From Paracoccaceae bacterium (lineage in GTDB: Bacteria; Pseudomonadota; Alphaproteobacteria; Rhodobacterales; Rhodobacteraceae), in NCBI GenBank assembly GCA_003605175.1, contig QWDA01000001.1, positions 310,001 through 374,000 of the forward strand: DNA of 64,000 bases, written 5' to 3'. The first letter of the stretch is position 1, and every line of letters starts with the position of its first letter. The position numbers and the translations under genes are program-made. The notes below the pieces were generated by a model. It was not told where the DNA came from. It searched no databases and worked only from the letters and a program-made list of their open reading frames with translations. This document shows positions 46,004 through 54,711 of this stretch, one piece after another.

Positions 46004-46546
46004 CTATTCTTTCCATTTCTGCTGGATCTCACCCTTTCGACCTGCCACAGCCATCGCCCGGTTCAGCGATACTTCTCCGCTCGCGGGGAGCAAGATTGGT
46101 GCTGGACCTTCACGCAGGTCGAGCGGATTGCCGTATGCGACTTCCTTCATGGCAAAGAACAGGCCATAGGCAGGCCTGCAGTTCCAGTCTCGGAGATGCG
46201 CAGGAATTGCAGAATTGATGCCGGCCTCCCTGTAGCGAAGACAGATTTCGGCCTGACCGTCCGCTTCCGGCGGCTGCGCCTTCCATTCGCCGATCGAAAT
46301 CCGGTCGTTACCAGGGGAGAGGAGATAGGTCTTTCCGGACTTCGAAAAGTACTCGATCTGTGTGCCGTATTTCTCGTTGTAGGTGCGCACGGTCGTGTCG
46401 GAAAGGAAGTCGCGAAGGGCGTCGGCCGACGACGCCGCTTCGAGGAGTTGAAATCCCATGGCCGCGAGTGGGCTCGGCGCGGGAGTTCCGGCGGAATCTC
46501 CGCACGCCACAAGAACCAGCAAGGCGAGAGGTCCGAGACGCCGCAT
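46004..46546 (-). CDS. Hypothetical lipoprotein between parD and ilvB
   Basis: 180 residues from the ATG at 46546 (MRRLGPLALLVLVACGD); a GTG one codon earlier overlaps the ilvB stop as GTGA. The lipobox LVAC makes lipidation likely, and Asp at +2 favours the inner membrane. The mature domain (FLSDTTVRTYNEKYGT, CLRYREAGINSAIPAHLRDWNCRP) was not recognised. Visibly lower GC than ilvB. It is co-oriented with ilvB and parDE. Confidence 0.75.
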   Translation of the reverse strand: MRRLGPLALLVLVACGDSAGTPAPSPLAAMGFQLLEAASSADALRDFLSDTTVRTYNEKYGTQIEYFSKSGKTYLLSPGNDRISIGEWKAQPPEADGQAEICLRYREAGINSAIPAHLRDWNCRPAYGLFFAMKEVAYGNPLDLREGPAPILLPASGEVSLNRAMAVAGRKGEIQQKWKE

Positions 46547-48300
46547 CACACCAACACACTCCCCTTCGCATCGATCGCGCCGTCCGTCTCCGCCTCGCCC
46601 AGCAGCATCTCGTTATGCGCCTTGCCGGAGGGGATCATCGGGAAGCAGTTCTCGTGCTTCTCCACCAGGCAATCGACGATCACCGGCCCGTCATAAGCCA
46701 GCATCTCCAGGATCGCCGCGTCAAGATCGGCCGGGTCCTTCACCTGGATGCCCTTCCAGCCGAACGCCTCGGCCAGCTTCACGAAATCCGGCAGCGCCTC
46801 CGACCAGCTATGCGAATAGCGTTCGCCATGGAGGAGCTGCTGCCACTGGCGCACCATGCCGAGCCGCTCGTTGTTCAGGATGAACTGCTTCACCGGCAGC
46901 CGGTACTGGGTCGCGGTGCCCATCTCCTGCATGTTCATCAGCCAGGACGCCTCGCCCGCGACGTTGATGACCAGCGCGTCGGGATGCGCCATCTGCACGC
47001 CGATGGAGGCCGGGAAACCGTAGCCCATGGTGCCGAGCCCGCCGGAGGTCATCCAATGGTTCGGCTCCTCGAAGCCCAGGAACTGCGCCGCCCACATCTG
47101 GTGCTGGCCGACCTCGGTGCAGATGAACCGGTCCTTGCGGTCCTTCGTCAAAGCCTCCAGCCGCTCCAGCGCGTATTGCGGCTTGATCACCTTGTCGCTG
47201 TTCCTGTAGCGCAGGCACTCGACCTTGCGCCACTCGCCGATCTGCGCCCACCATTTGGCCAGCGCCGGCGCCCGCGTCTTCGACCCGCGCGCCTTCCACA
47301 AGGCCAGGGCCTCCTCCAGCACATGGCCGACATCGCCGAGGATCGGCACGTCGACATGGATCACCTTGTTGATCGAGGAGGGGTCGATATCGATATGGAC
47401 CTTCTCCGAGCGCGGGCTGAAATCGGCGATCCGGCCGGTGATCCGGTCGTCGAACCGCGCGCCCACATTGATCATCAGGTCGCAGCCATGCATCGCGAGA
47501 TTGGCCTCGTAGAGCCCGTGCATCCCCAGCATGCCCATCCAGTGCCTGCCGGAAGCGGGGTAGGCGCCGAGCCCCATCAGCGTCGAGGTGATCGGAAAGC
47601 CGGTCGCGTCGACGAACTCGCGCAGGAGCCGGCAGGCGCCGGGCCCCGAGTTGATCACCCCGCCGCCGGTGTAGAAGATCGGCTTCTCGGCCTCCTCGAT
47701 CATCTCGACCATGCGCAGGATGGCCTCCGGATCGCCCTTCACCCTCGGCGCGTAATGCGCGGTCTGCGCCTTCGCTGGCGGCACGTACTTGCCGGAGGCG
47801 AACTGCACGTCCTTCGGGATGTCGACCAGCACCGGCCCGGGCCGGCCGCCCTTGGCGACATGGAACGCCTGGTGGATCACATCCCCCAGCGCGTCGGTGT
47901 CCTTCACCAGCCAGTTATGCTTGGTGCAGGGCCGGGTGATGCCCACCGTGTCGGCCTCCTGGAACGCGTCCGAGCCGATCATGAAGGTTGGCACCTGGCC
48001 GGTCAGGACGACGATCGGGATCGAATCCATCAAGGCGTCGGTCAGCCCGGTGACGGCGTTGGTGGCGCCGGGGCCGGAAGTGACGAGGCAGACGCCCGGC
48101 TTGCCGGTGGAGCGCGCATAGCCCTCGGCGGCATGGACCGCGCCCTGTTCGTGGCGCACGAGGACGTGGCGGATCTCGTTCTGCTGGAAGATCTCGTCAT
48201 AGATCGGAAGCACGGCGCCGCCGGGGTAGCCGAACACCACCTCGACGCCCTGATCCTTCAGGGCCTCAACCACCATCTTCGCGCCAGTCATCGTTTTCAT
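46546..48300 (-). CDS. ilvB: Acetolactate synthase large (catalytic) subunit
   Basis: 584 residues from MKTMTGAKMVVEALKD. The N-terminal ThDP domain has VFGYPGGAVLPIYDE and RHEQGAVHAAEG (catalytic Glu). The centre FAD-region and the C-terminal ThDP-binding domain contain GTMGYGFPASIGVQ and VAGEASWLMNMQEM. It condenses pyruvate with pyruvate or 2-ketobutyrate. Expression is probably controlled by the leader peptide and attenuator upstream. Confidence 0.95.
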   Translation of the reverse strand: MKTMTGAKMVVEALKDQGVEVVFGYPGGAVLPIYDEIFQQNEIRHVLVRHEQGAVHAAEGYARSTGKPGVCLVTSGPGATNAVTGLTDALMDSIPIVVLTGQVPTFMIGSDAFQEADTVGITRPCTKHNWLVKDTDALGDVIHQAFHVAKGGRPGPVLVDIPKDVQFASGKYVPPAKAQTAHYAPRVKGDPEAILRMVEMIEEAEKPIFYTGGGVINSGPGACRLLREFVDATGFPITSTLMGLGAYPASGRHWMGMLGMHGLYEANLAMHGCDLMINVGARFDDRITGRIADFSPRSEKVHIDIDPSSINKVIHVDVPILGDVGHVLEEALALWKARGSKTRAPALAKWWAQIGEWRKVECLRYRNSDKVIKPQYALERLEALTKDRKDRFICTEVGQHQMWAAQFLGFEEPNHWMTSGGLGTMGYGFPASIGVQMAHPDALVINVAGEASWLMNMQEMGTATQYRLPVKQFILNNERLGMVRQWQQLLHGERYSHSWSEALPDFVKLAEAFGWKGIQVKDPADLDAAILEMLAYDGPVIVDCLVEKHENCFPMIPSGKAHNEMLLGEAETDGAIDAKGSVLV

Positions 48301-48328
48301 CGTCTCAAGCCCTGATCCTATCGGCCAC

Positions 48329-48360
48329 AAAAAAGCCCCCGGGTCCTTTCGGTCGGGGGC
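48329..48360 (-). terminator. ilv attenuator terminator
   Basis: On the minus strand GCCCCCG pairs with CGGGGGC over a 12-base loop and is followed by TTTTTT, 29 bases before the ilvB start. Position and form are those of a leader attenuator. It lies 27 bases past the stop of the leader peptide ORF. Confidence 0.85.
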
Positions 48361-48386
48361 GCATGGGGGTCCATTCTGGATATCCG

Positions 48387-48434
48387 TTACCGGCCCATGC
48401 ACCCGCTTCCTACAAGAAGAATTTCCCGCGCCAT
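48387..48434 (-). CDS. ilvL: ilv leader peptide (MAREILLVGSGCMGR)
   Basis: A 15-codon ORF from ATG 48434 to TAA 48387 with the run Ile-Leu-Leu-Val at residues 5-8, all branched-chain amino acids. Ribosome stalling there when charged tRNAs are scarce should prevent the downstream terminator from forming. Upstream sequence to 48560 should hold the promoter. Confidence 0.8.
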   Translation of the reverse strand: MAREILLVGSGCMGR

Positions 48435-48560
48435 GCGCCGATCGCTCCTGTTTCGTGCGCGGGACCTTAGGGTGGGGTGTTCGGGGCGTCAACCGGGAAA
48501 CGGCGGCGTTTTTTGCACATGTTGCGGAACCGGTCGCGCGGGCGACATTTTCCTCCTCGG

Positions 48561-49490
48561 TCAGGGCAGCGCCGCCGCCGCATAGCCCGCATAGAGCGCC
48601 AGCCCGGCCAGCGCCGCGACCCGCCCGATCCGCCCCGGCCCGAGCAGCAGGCCCGCCAGCGCCAGCGAGACGCCGATCATCACCGGCACGTCCACCGCGA
48701 GGAACCGCGGCGCCACCGGAATCGGTGCGATCAGAGCGGTGGTCCCGAGAATCCCGAACACGTTGAAGACGTTCGAGCCGATCACGTTGCCCAGCGCGAT
48801 CTCGCGCTCGCCCCTGAGCGCGGCGACCACCGAGGTGGCGAGCTCGGGCAAGGAGGTGCCCACCGCCACCAGCGTGAGCCCGATCGCTGCCTCGGAGATG
48901 CCGTAGCCCCGCGCCAGCGCGGTCGCCCCGCCGATCAGGAAATGCGCGCCGGCAAGGATCGCGGCAAGCCCGCCCAGGGCGGCGGCGAGCGCGGGCAGGA
49001 GGGCAGGGGGCGGCGCGGTCTCCGTCTCCGCTTCTGCCGCCGCGTGCGGCCGCCGCAGTGCCTCGGCCAGGAACAGCGCCAGCCCGGCAAGCAGCACCGC
49101 CCCCTCCAGGGGCCCGACCCGCCCGTTCCAGAACACCGGCACGCAAAGCAGCGCCGCCGCCAGCATCCAGCCGAGGTCCCGGCGCAGCGCCGGCGGCGCC
49201 GCCAGCGGCGCCAGCACGCCCGCCAGCCCGAGGATCAGCAGGATATTGGCGATATTCGACCCGATCACGTTGCCGATCGCGATCCCGGCCCGCCCGTCCC
49301 GCGCGGCGAAGACCGAGACCGCAAGCTCGGGCATCGAGGTGCCGAACCCCACCACGGTAAGGCCCACGACGAAGGCCGGCACGCCCAGCCTCCGCGCCAG
49401 CGCGGCGGCACCCGCCACCAGGAAATGCCCGCCGCCGAAGAGACCGGCGAGGCCGAGGAGGATCGGCAGGAGAGTCATCGGGGGGTTCAT
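48561..49490 (-). CDS. Calcium/sodium antiporter family protein
   Basis: 309 residues, about ten membrane helices in two homologous halves. Each half has an alpha repeat: GLTVVGFGTSMPELAVSV with GNVIGSNIANILLILG in the first, GLTLVAVGTSLPELATSV with GNVIGSNVFNVFGILG in the second. This is the YrbG/CaCA family, exchanging Ca2+ for Na+ or H+ at the inner membrane. The ATG at 49490 has GGGAAG nine bases upstream; Met at 49478 is an alternative. Confidence 0.93.
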   Translation of the reverse strand: MNPPMTLLPILLGLAGLFGGGHFLVAGAAALARRLGVPAFVVGLTVVGFGTSMPELAVSVFAARDGRAGIAIGNVIGSNIANILLILGLAGVLAPLAAPPALRRDLGWMLAAALLCVPVFWNGRVGPLEGAVLLAGLALFLAEALRRPHAAAEAETETAPPPALLPALAAALGGLAAILAGAHFLIGGATALARGYGISEAAIGLTLVAVGTSLPELATSVVAALRGEREIALGNVIGSNVFNVFGILGTTALIAPIPVAPRFLAVDVPVMIGVSLALAGLLLGPGRIGRVAALAGLALYAGYAAAALP

Positions 49491-49632
49491 CCGCAAGGGC
49501 TTCCCGCGAGATGTGGGATGCGCCGCGCCGCCCGCAAGGCCCCCGCACGCCCTCGGCGCGAATAAGCCGAGGCACCGCTTTCGTCCCGGCCCGCTTCGTC
49601 CTAGAATCGGGCGAAAGCCCCCGGAGGTTCCC

Positions 49633-50124
49633 ATGCAAGACGCGCAGAAGGACGACGCGCTGATCCGGATCGTCGAGGCGAGCCGCGTGATCGCCATGGT
49701 CGGCGCCTCGTTGAACCCGCTGCGCCCGTCCTTCTTCGTCGCGACCTACTTCAACAGCCGCGGCAAGCGGATCATCCCGGTGAACCCGCAGCTTCTCGGC
49801 CAGGCGCTCTTCGGCGTGCCCTTCGTCGGATCCCTCTCCGAGATCCCGAAGGAGGAGGGCGTCGACATGGTCGACATCTTCCGCCGCTCCGAGGAGGTCC
49901 CCGCCATCGTCGACGCGGCCCTCGCGCATCTGATGCCAGGGCTCCGGACGATCTGGATGCAATACGGCGTGACGCACGAGGCGGCGGCCGAAAAGGCCCG
50001 CGCCGCCGGCCTTGAGGTGGTGCAGGACCGCTGCCCCAAGGTCGAGCACATGCGCCTCTCCGGCGGCCTCGCATCGGCAGGCGTCAAGACCGGCATGATC
50101 TCCTCGCGGCTACCGCGGCGGTAA
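49633..50124 (+). CDS. CoA-binding domain protein (YccU type)
   Basis: 163 residues. A Rossmann-like CoA-binding fold: VIAMVGASLNPLRPSFFVATYF, GKRIIPVNP and VDMVDIFRRSEEVP. Similar to E. coli YccU; the physiological role is unknown. ATG at 49633 with GGAGG six bases upstream. It ends 152 bases before the convergent response regulator gene, with repeat array C between. Confidence 0.9.
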   Translation: MQDAQKDDALIRIVEASRVIAMVGASLNPLRPSFFVATYFNSRGKRIIPVNPQLLGQALFGVPFVGSLSEIPKEEGVDMVDIFRRSEEVPAIVDAALAHLMPGLRTIWMQYGVTHEAAAEKARAAGLEVVQDRCPKVEHMRLSGGLASAGVKTGMISSRLPRR

Positions 50125-50206
50125 GGGCCGGGGGGATCCGGCCTTCCGCTCAAGATCCCGCAAAGCCCCCGCACGCCCCGTTACCGGCCGACTTGTGCAT
50201 CCGGCG

Positions 50207-50239
50207 GTGTACGGGCTGTGTACAGGCTGTGTACAGGTT
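50207..50239 (+). repeat. Array C of 11-bp units (GTGTACRGGYT x3)
   Basis: GTGTACGGGCT, GTGTACAGGCT and GTGTACAGGTT, followed by a decayed unit GTGTGCCTGCC. Same unit, orientation and copy number as arrays A and B 28 kb away. It lies between the convergent CoA-binding and response regulator genes, so it is not a promoter element of either. Confidence 0.9.
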
Positions 50240-50276
50240 GTGTGCCTGCCTTCCGGGGGCGTTAACCCCTGCCGGG

Positions 50277-50939
50277 CTACCGCCGCCAGCCCGGATCCTC
50301 GCCCTTGCCGGTTCCCTGCAGCACCCCGTGTTCGAGCGCGTAGCGGGTCAGCCCGGCGGTCGAGGAAATACCGAGCTTGCGCTTAATGTTCTTTCGATGG
50401 GTTTCGACCGTGCGGATCGAGATCTCCAGGTCCTCGGCCACGTCGCGATTCGATTTGCCCTGCGCGAGTTGCAGCAGGATCGTCTGTTCCCGCCCGGTCA
50501 GGGGCTCCTTGCCGTCATGGGTGCGCGGCGCCAAGGCGGCATTCGCGCCGGTGCAGAGATAGCGCTCGCCCGCCATCACCCGGTCGATCGCGCGCCTGAT
50601 CTCCTCGGTCGGCACGTCCTTCAGCACATAGCCCGCCGCGCCGTGGCTGAGCGCTGTCGAGATGTATTCCGGGCTGTCATGCATCGACAGGATCAGCACC
50701 CTTGTGTCGGGGCGGCGCTCGCGAATGATCTCGGTCGCGGCCAGCCCGTTCATCTCGGGCATGTTCAGGTCCATCAGCACCACGTCGGGCGCGAGCGCGC
50801 CGATCCGCTCGATCGCCTCGCGGCCGTTGCCGAGCGTCGCCACCACCTCGATATCGTCATAGGTCTCGAGGATCGCACAGACGCCCTCGGCCACCATCGG
50901 GTGGTCGTCGACGATCATCACGCGGATCGGTGCGGTCAT
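50277..50939 (-). CDS. NarL/LuxR-family response regulator
   Basis: 220 residues. The receiver has MIVDDHPMV, phospho-acceptor Asp57 (VVLMDLNMPEMNG) and GAAGYVLKDV. The C-terminal LuxR helix-turn-helix contains LTGREQTILLQLAQGKSNRDVAEDLEISIRTVETH (shown here in pieces). The ATG overlaps the kinase stop (ATGA). Probable regulator of the divergent TRAP operon. Confidence 0.92.
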   Translation of the reverse strand: MTAPIRVMIVDDHPMVAEGVCAILETYDDIEVVATLGNGREAIERIGALAPDVVLMDLNMPEMNGLAATEIIRERRPDTRVLILSMHDSPEYISTALSHGAAGYVLKDVPTEEIRRAIDRVMAGERYLCTGANAALAPRTHDGKEPLTGREQTILLQLAQGKSNRDVAEDLEISIRTVETHRKNIKRKLGISSTAGLTRYALEHGVLQGTGKGEDPGWRR

Positions 50940-52354
50940 GCATTGGCCTTTCGCGAGGAGCCTTCGGGGGGCAGCATGTGGCTGAGCGGGACCTGGGCGT
51001 CGATCGTCGTTCCGGTGGGCGAGGAGACCACGGTGAGCGTGCCGCCGAGCTGTTCGATCCGCTCCTGCATGTTCCGCAGCCCCAGCCCGCTCGTCGGCAG
51101 CGCGGCCCGGCCCGCGGCCTCGATGCCCTGTCCGTTATCGGTGATCCGCAGCGTCGCGCCGCTGGGGTGGCCGAAGACGCGGATCGTCGCCGCGCCGGCG
51201 CCGGAATGCCGCTCGATATTGGTAAGCGCCTCCTGCGCGACCCGGTAGAGCGCGATTTTCGCCTCCTGGTCCAGGCGGTTACGGAACACGACGGTTTCCA
51301 GCTCGGTGCGGATTCCGGTGCGCTGCGAGAACTCGTCGGCCAGCGCTTTCAGGGCCGGGCCGAGGCCGAGATCGTCGAGCACGCCGGGGCGCAGGTCGCG
51401 GCTGATCCGGCGCACCTCGCTGATCGCCCCCGAGAGCCCGGCGATGGACTTGTCGAGCGCCTCGCCGGCGCGGTCGTCATCCGCCTGGAACCGGCGCCGG
51501 GCCAGTTCCAGCGAATAGCGGACGCCGACGAGGATCTGGCTGATCGAGTCGTGCAGTTCGCGCGCGACCCGCCCGCGCTCTTCTTCCTGGGTGTCGATCA
51601 CCCGCTGGGTGAGCCGCTTGAACTTGCTCTCGGCCAGCGAGCGCTCGCGGATGTTGAGCCAGAGCCCCGAGCCGAACACCAGGAGCAGCGCGGCGGCGGT
51701 GATCGCGCCGATATAGGCGAAGGTGCGGTCGACGCGGGCATCGACCTGGGCGCGCGCGGCGGCGACGCGGGCGAGGATGTCGTCGATGAAGATCCCGGTG
51801 CCCAGGGCCCAGCGCCAGTCCTGCAGGCCGATCACATAGGTGATCATCTCGGCCTCTTCGCCGGTGGTGGGCTTGTACCAGAGATGTTCGTGAAAGCCGC
51901 CCCCTGTGCGGGCGATGCGGACGATCTCGTCGGTGATCGGCGTGCCCCGGCTGTCGGTCAGGCCCGACCAGTTCTGGTTGATGAGCTGGGTCTGGCGCGG
52001 CGCGACGAGGTTGTTGCCGTCATAGTCGAAGACGAAGAAATAGCCGTCCTGGCCATAAAGCATCGCCGCGAGGTTCTGCATGACGAGGGTCTTGGCGGCC
52101 TCGTCGTCGGGGGCGGCGTTGCCGTAGACCGGTCCGAAGGCGGTGCGGGCGATGGAGACGTAATTCCGCAACTCCTCGCGCTTGGTCTCGATAAGCTGGG
52201 CGCGGAGCGCGTCGATCTCGCGCTCGGCAAGGAGCCGCGATTGCTGGGCGACGACGACGGCGATGGCGGCGGCGGCGAGAAGCAGCGGCACGGCCGCCAC
52301 CAGAATCACCTTCTGGCGAAACCCGAGCGTTCCGCCGAAGCCGTCGCCTCCCAT
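50936..52354 (-). CDS. Cache-domain sensor histidine kinase (NarX/DegS type)
   Basis: 472 residues. TM1 is at about 18-36; the extracytoplasmic region carries a single-Cache-like domain (YFFVFDYDGN, LINQNWSGL, ISYVIGLQDW-type end); TM2 follows. HisKA_3 has EERGRVARELHDSISQ with the His at about 268, and the ATPase domain ends with DNGQGI and GLGLRNMQERI. The Cache domain suggests it senses a small carboxylate, as in TRAP-linked systems. ATG at 52354 with GGAGG five bases upstream. Confidence 0.92.
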   Translation of the reverse strand: MGGDGFGGTLGFRQKVILVAAVPLLLAAAAIAVVVAQQSRLLAEREIDALRAQLIETKREELRNYVSIARTAFGPVYGNAAPDDEAAKTLVMQNLAAMLYGQDGYFFVFDYDGNNLVAPRQTQLINQNWSGLTDSRGTPITDEIVRIARTGGGFHEHLWYKPTTGEEAEMITYVIGLQDWRWALGTGIFIDDILARVAAARAQVDARVDRTFAYIGAITAAALLLVFGSGLWLNIRERSLAESKFKRLTQRVIDTQEEERGRVARELHDSISQILVGVRYSLELARRRFQADDDRAGEALDKSIAGLSGAISEVRRISRDLRPGVLDDLGLGPALKALADEFSQRTGIRTELETVVFRNRLDQEAKIALYRVAQEALTNIERHSGAGAATIRVFGHPSGATLRITDNGQGIEAAGRAALPTSGLGLRNMQERIEQLGGTLTVVSSPTGTTIDAQVPLSHMLPPEGSSRKANA

Positions 52355-52591
52355 CTCCGCCTCCCGCGCGCCGTGGATGATTCGTGCCAGATACAACCAT
52401 ATCAGACCCGTCCCCCCCTCGCCGCAACATCCTCCCGGCAAGAAGCGGGCATGTCGGGCAGAAACGCATGAAATCCGGGCCCGATACCGACTTCTAGGTA
52501 TTTATTCGCGGGTGGGGCGAAGCTAGTGTCTCGCCATCGACGATGCCGGCACCGCACCGGCGCGAATTGACCAGGGAGAGAGAAAACCACC

Positions 52592-53674
52592 ATGGACCGT
52601 CGTTCATTCCTCAAGAATTCCGCCCTCGGCGGCTCGGCCGCGGCCGCCACCGCGCTGGCCGCTCCGGCCTATGCGCAGGGCAAGCGCACGCTGACGCTCG
52701 TCACGACCTGGGGCCGCGGCCTCGCCGGCGTGCATGACAGCGCCCAGCGCTGCGCCGACATGATCACCGCGATGACCGACGGGCAGCTCACCGTCGATCT
52801 CAAGGCCGCCGGCGAACTCGTCGGTGCCTTCGAGGTGTTCGACGCGGTCACCTCGGGCCAGGCCGACATGTATCACGGTGCCGATTACTACTTCGTCGGC
52901 CAGCATCCGGGCTATGCCTTCTTCACCGCGGTGCCGTTCGGCATGACCGCGCAGGAACTCGTCAACTGGTACTACCAGGACGGCGGCATGGAGCTGCATG
53001 ACGAGCTCGGCCAGATCTTCGGCCTGAAATCCTTCCTCGCCGGCAACACGGGCGCCCAGGCGGGCGGCTGGTTCCGCAAGGAGATCGCGAGCCCCGAGGA
53101 CTTCCAGGGCCTGAAGTTCCGTATGCCCGGCCTCGGCGGCCAGGCGCTCGGCAAGATGGGCGCCTCGGTGCAGAACCTGCCCGGCGCGGAAGTGTACCAG
53201 GCGCTGGCCTCGGGCGCGATCGACGGCACCGAGTGGATCGGCCCCTGGGCCGACGAGAAGGCGGGTTTCCAGGAGATCACCAAGATCTACTACACCGCCG
53301 GCTTCCACGAGCCGGGTGCGGGCCTCTCGCTCGCCTTCAACCGCGACGTGTTCGAGAGCTTCACCCCGGCGCAGCAGATGATCTGCCAGATCGCCGCGGG
53401 CGAAGGCCACCAGTGGAACCTCTCGCAGTTCCTCTCCGAGAACTCGGCCGCGCTGCAGCGGCTGCAGGCCGGCGGGGTCGAGATCCGGGAATTCCCGGAT
53501 TCGGTCTGGGATGCGATGGGCGCGGCCTCGAGGGCGGTGCTCGACGAGAACATGGGCGACGAGCTGTTCAAGAAGATCCACGACAGCGTCTTCACCTCGA
53601 TGCGCTCCTCCTCGGCCTGGATCACGCGGTCCGAAGGCAAGTACCGCGAAGAACGCGACCGGGTGCTCGGCTGA
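52592..53674 (+). CDS. dctP: TRAP transporter periplasmic binding protein, TakP type
   Basis: 360 residues with a twin-arginine signal (DRRSFLK, then an Ala-rich h-region ending AYAQ), so probable Tat export. The mature protein follows the TakP/2-oxoacid branch of DctP: GQADMYHGADYYFVGQHPG, RMPGLGGQALGKMG, GTEWIGPWADEKAG and YYTAGFHEPG. The substrate is likely a monocarboxylate or 2-oxoacid such as pyruvate. ATG at 52592, after GGGAGAG. It is divergent from the two-component genes with a 237-base gap. Confidence 0.92.
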   Translation: MDRRSFLKNSALGGSAAAATALAAPAYAQGKRTLTLVTTWGRGLAGVHDSAQRCADMITAMTDGQLTVDLKAAGELVGAFEVFDAVTSGQADMYHGADYYFVGQHPGYAFFTAVPFGMTAQELVNWYYQDGGMELHDELGQIFGLKSFLAGNTGAQAGGWFRKEIASPEDFQGLKFRMPGLGGQALGKMGASVQNLPGAEVYQALASGAIDGTEWIGPWADEKAGFQEITKIYYTAGFHEPGAGLSLAFNRDVFESFTPAQQMICQIAAGEGHQWNLSQFLSENSAALQRLQAGGVEIREFPDSVWDAMGAASRAVLDENMGDELFKKIHDSVFTSMRSSSAWITRSEGKYREERDRVLG

Positions 53675-53700
53675 TCGCCGGACATCGCTAGAGACGCGCG

Positions 53701-53724
53701 CAGGCCCCGGATGTCCGGGGCCTG
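53701..53724 (+). terminator. Hairpin between dctP and dctQ
   Basis: CAGGCCCCGG pairs exactly with CCGGGGCCTG across a 4-base ATGT loop, 27 bases past the dctP stop. No T-run follows. It should favour more dctP than dctQM product, as for the hairpins after dppA and urtA. Confidence 0.65.
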
Positions 53725-53775
53725 ACGAACCGGTTTCCGGGCGCGGACAAGAACAGCACGAAGCGGGGGAACGCC

Positions 53776-54708
53776 ATGGTGGACGGGATCGTCTGGTTTC
53801 TCGATAACCTGGCTCTGGCCTTCTACAACATTGCCTACGCGATCATGCACCCGTCGAGCTGGCTGCGCTGGGTGCTGGGCCTGGACACACCCGAGGCCAA
53901 GGAAAGCCTGATGCGGTTCGTCTTCTACGGCGGATCGGTCGAGTTCTTCTTCGCGGTCTTCGTCATCGTGGTGCTGGTCATCGCGACGGGCATGGTGTTC
54001 CGGCCGTTCATCTGGGGCGTCGTCCGCGTGCTCGAGGGGTTCGCGAATGCCGTGGGCCGGGTCGCCGCCTGGGCCGGGCTGATCATGGTGCTGCAGCAGA
54101 TCGTGATCGTCTTCATCCAGCGGATCTTCACCCGGGCCGATATGTCGTTCGGGTTCGGCTCACCCTTCACCAAGGACATTTCCTGGTGGTCTGAAGAGCT
54201 GAAGCTCTGGAACGCGGTCATCGTCTGTCTTGCCTGTACCTACACCTTCGTGCAGGGCGGCCATGTCCGCGTCGACCTCGTCTATGCCGCGGTGGGCTAT
54301 CGCGCCAAGAAGCTCATCGACATGCTGGGCGCGCTGTTCTTCATGATGCCGATGGCGGTGCTGATCTGGATGTACGCCTGGTACTTCATGTGGCGGAACC
54401 TGGTGAACCCACCGGTCTCGGCCTCGGACCAGCTCGAGCGGATGCTTCTGAAGGCACGCGCGCTGAATTGGAGAGTCGAGACCATCGGCTTCAGTCCGAA
54501 CGGGTTCGATGCCTACTTCCTGTTCAAGGTGCTGATGGTGCTGTTCGCCGGCATGGTGTTCCTGCAGGCAGTGGCGTTCTTCTGCCGCAGCTTTCTCGAA
54601 TGGGCCGAAGGGCCCGAGGCGGAGGGCAGGGGGCTCGACCGCGACGTGCTCGAACCCGACGAACCGGTGCTCGAGGGCCCGGAACACCTGTCGCACGAGG
54701 GGATGTAG
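53776..54708 (+). CDS. dctQ: TRAP transporter small permease subunit (enlarged DctQ)
   Basis: 310 residues, longer than a plain DctQ (about 170-200). A first membrane region at about 45-80 and a second near 90-120 precede the DctQ core (WSEELKLWNAVIVCLACTYTFVQGGHVRVDL, shown in part). An acidic cytoplasmic tail rich in Glu, Pro and Asp ends the protein. It should form the membrane complex with DctM. Stop and dctM start are three bases apart. Confidence 0.88.
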   Translation: MVDGIVWFLDNLALAFYNIAYAIMHPSSWLRWVLGLDTPEAKESLMRFVFYGGSVEFFFAVFVIVVLVIATGMVFRPFIWGVVRVLEGFANAVGRVAAWAGLIMVLQQIVIVFIQRIFTRADMSFGFGSPFTKDISWWSEELKLWNAVIVCLACTYTFVQGGHVRVDLVYAAVGYRAKKLIDMLGALFFMMPMAVLIWMYAWYFMWRNLVNPPVSASDQLERMLLKARALNWRVETIGFSPNGFDAYFLFKVLMVLFAGMVFLQAVAFFCRSFLEWAEGPEAEGRGLDRDVLEPDEPVLEGPEHLSHEGM

Positions 54709-54711
54709 ATC

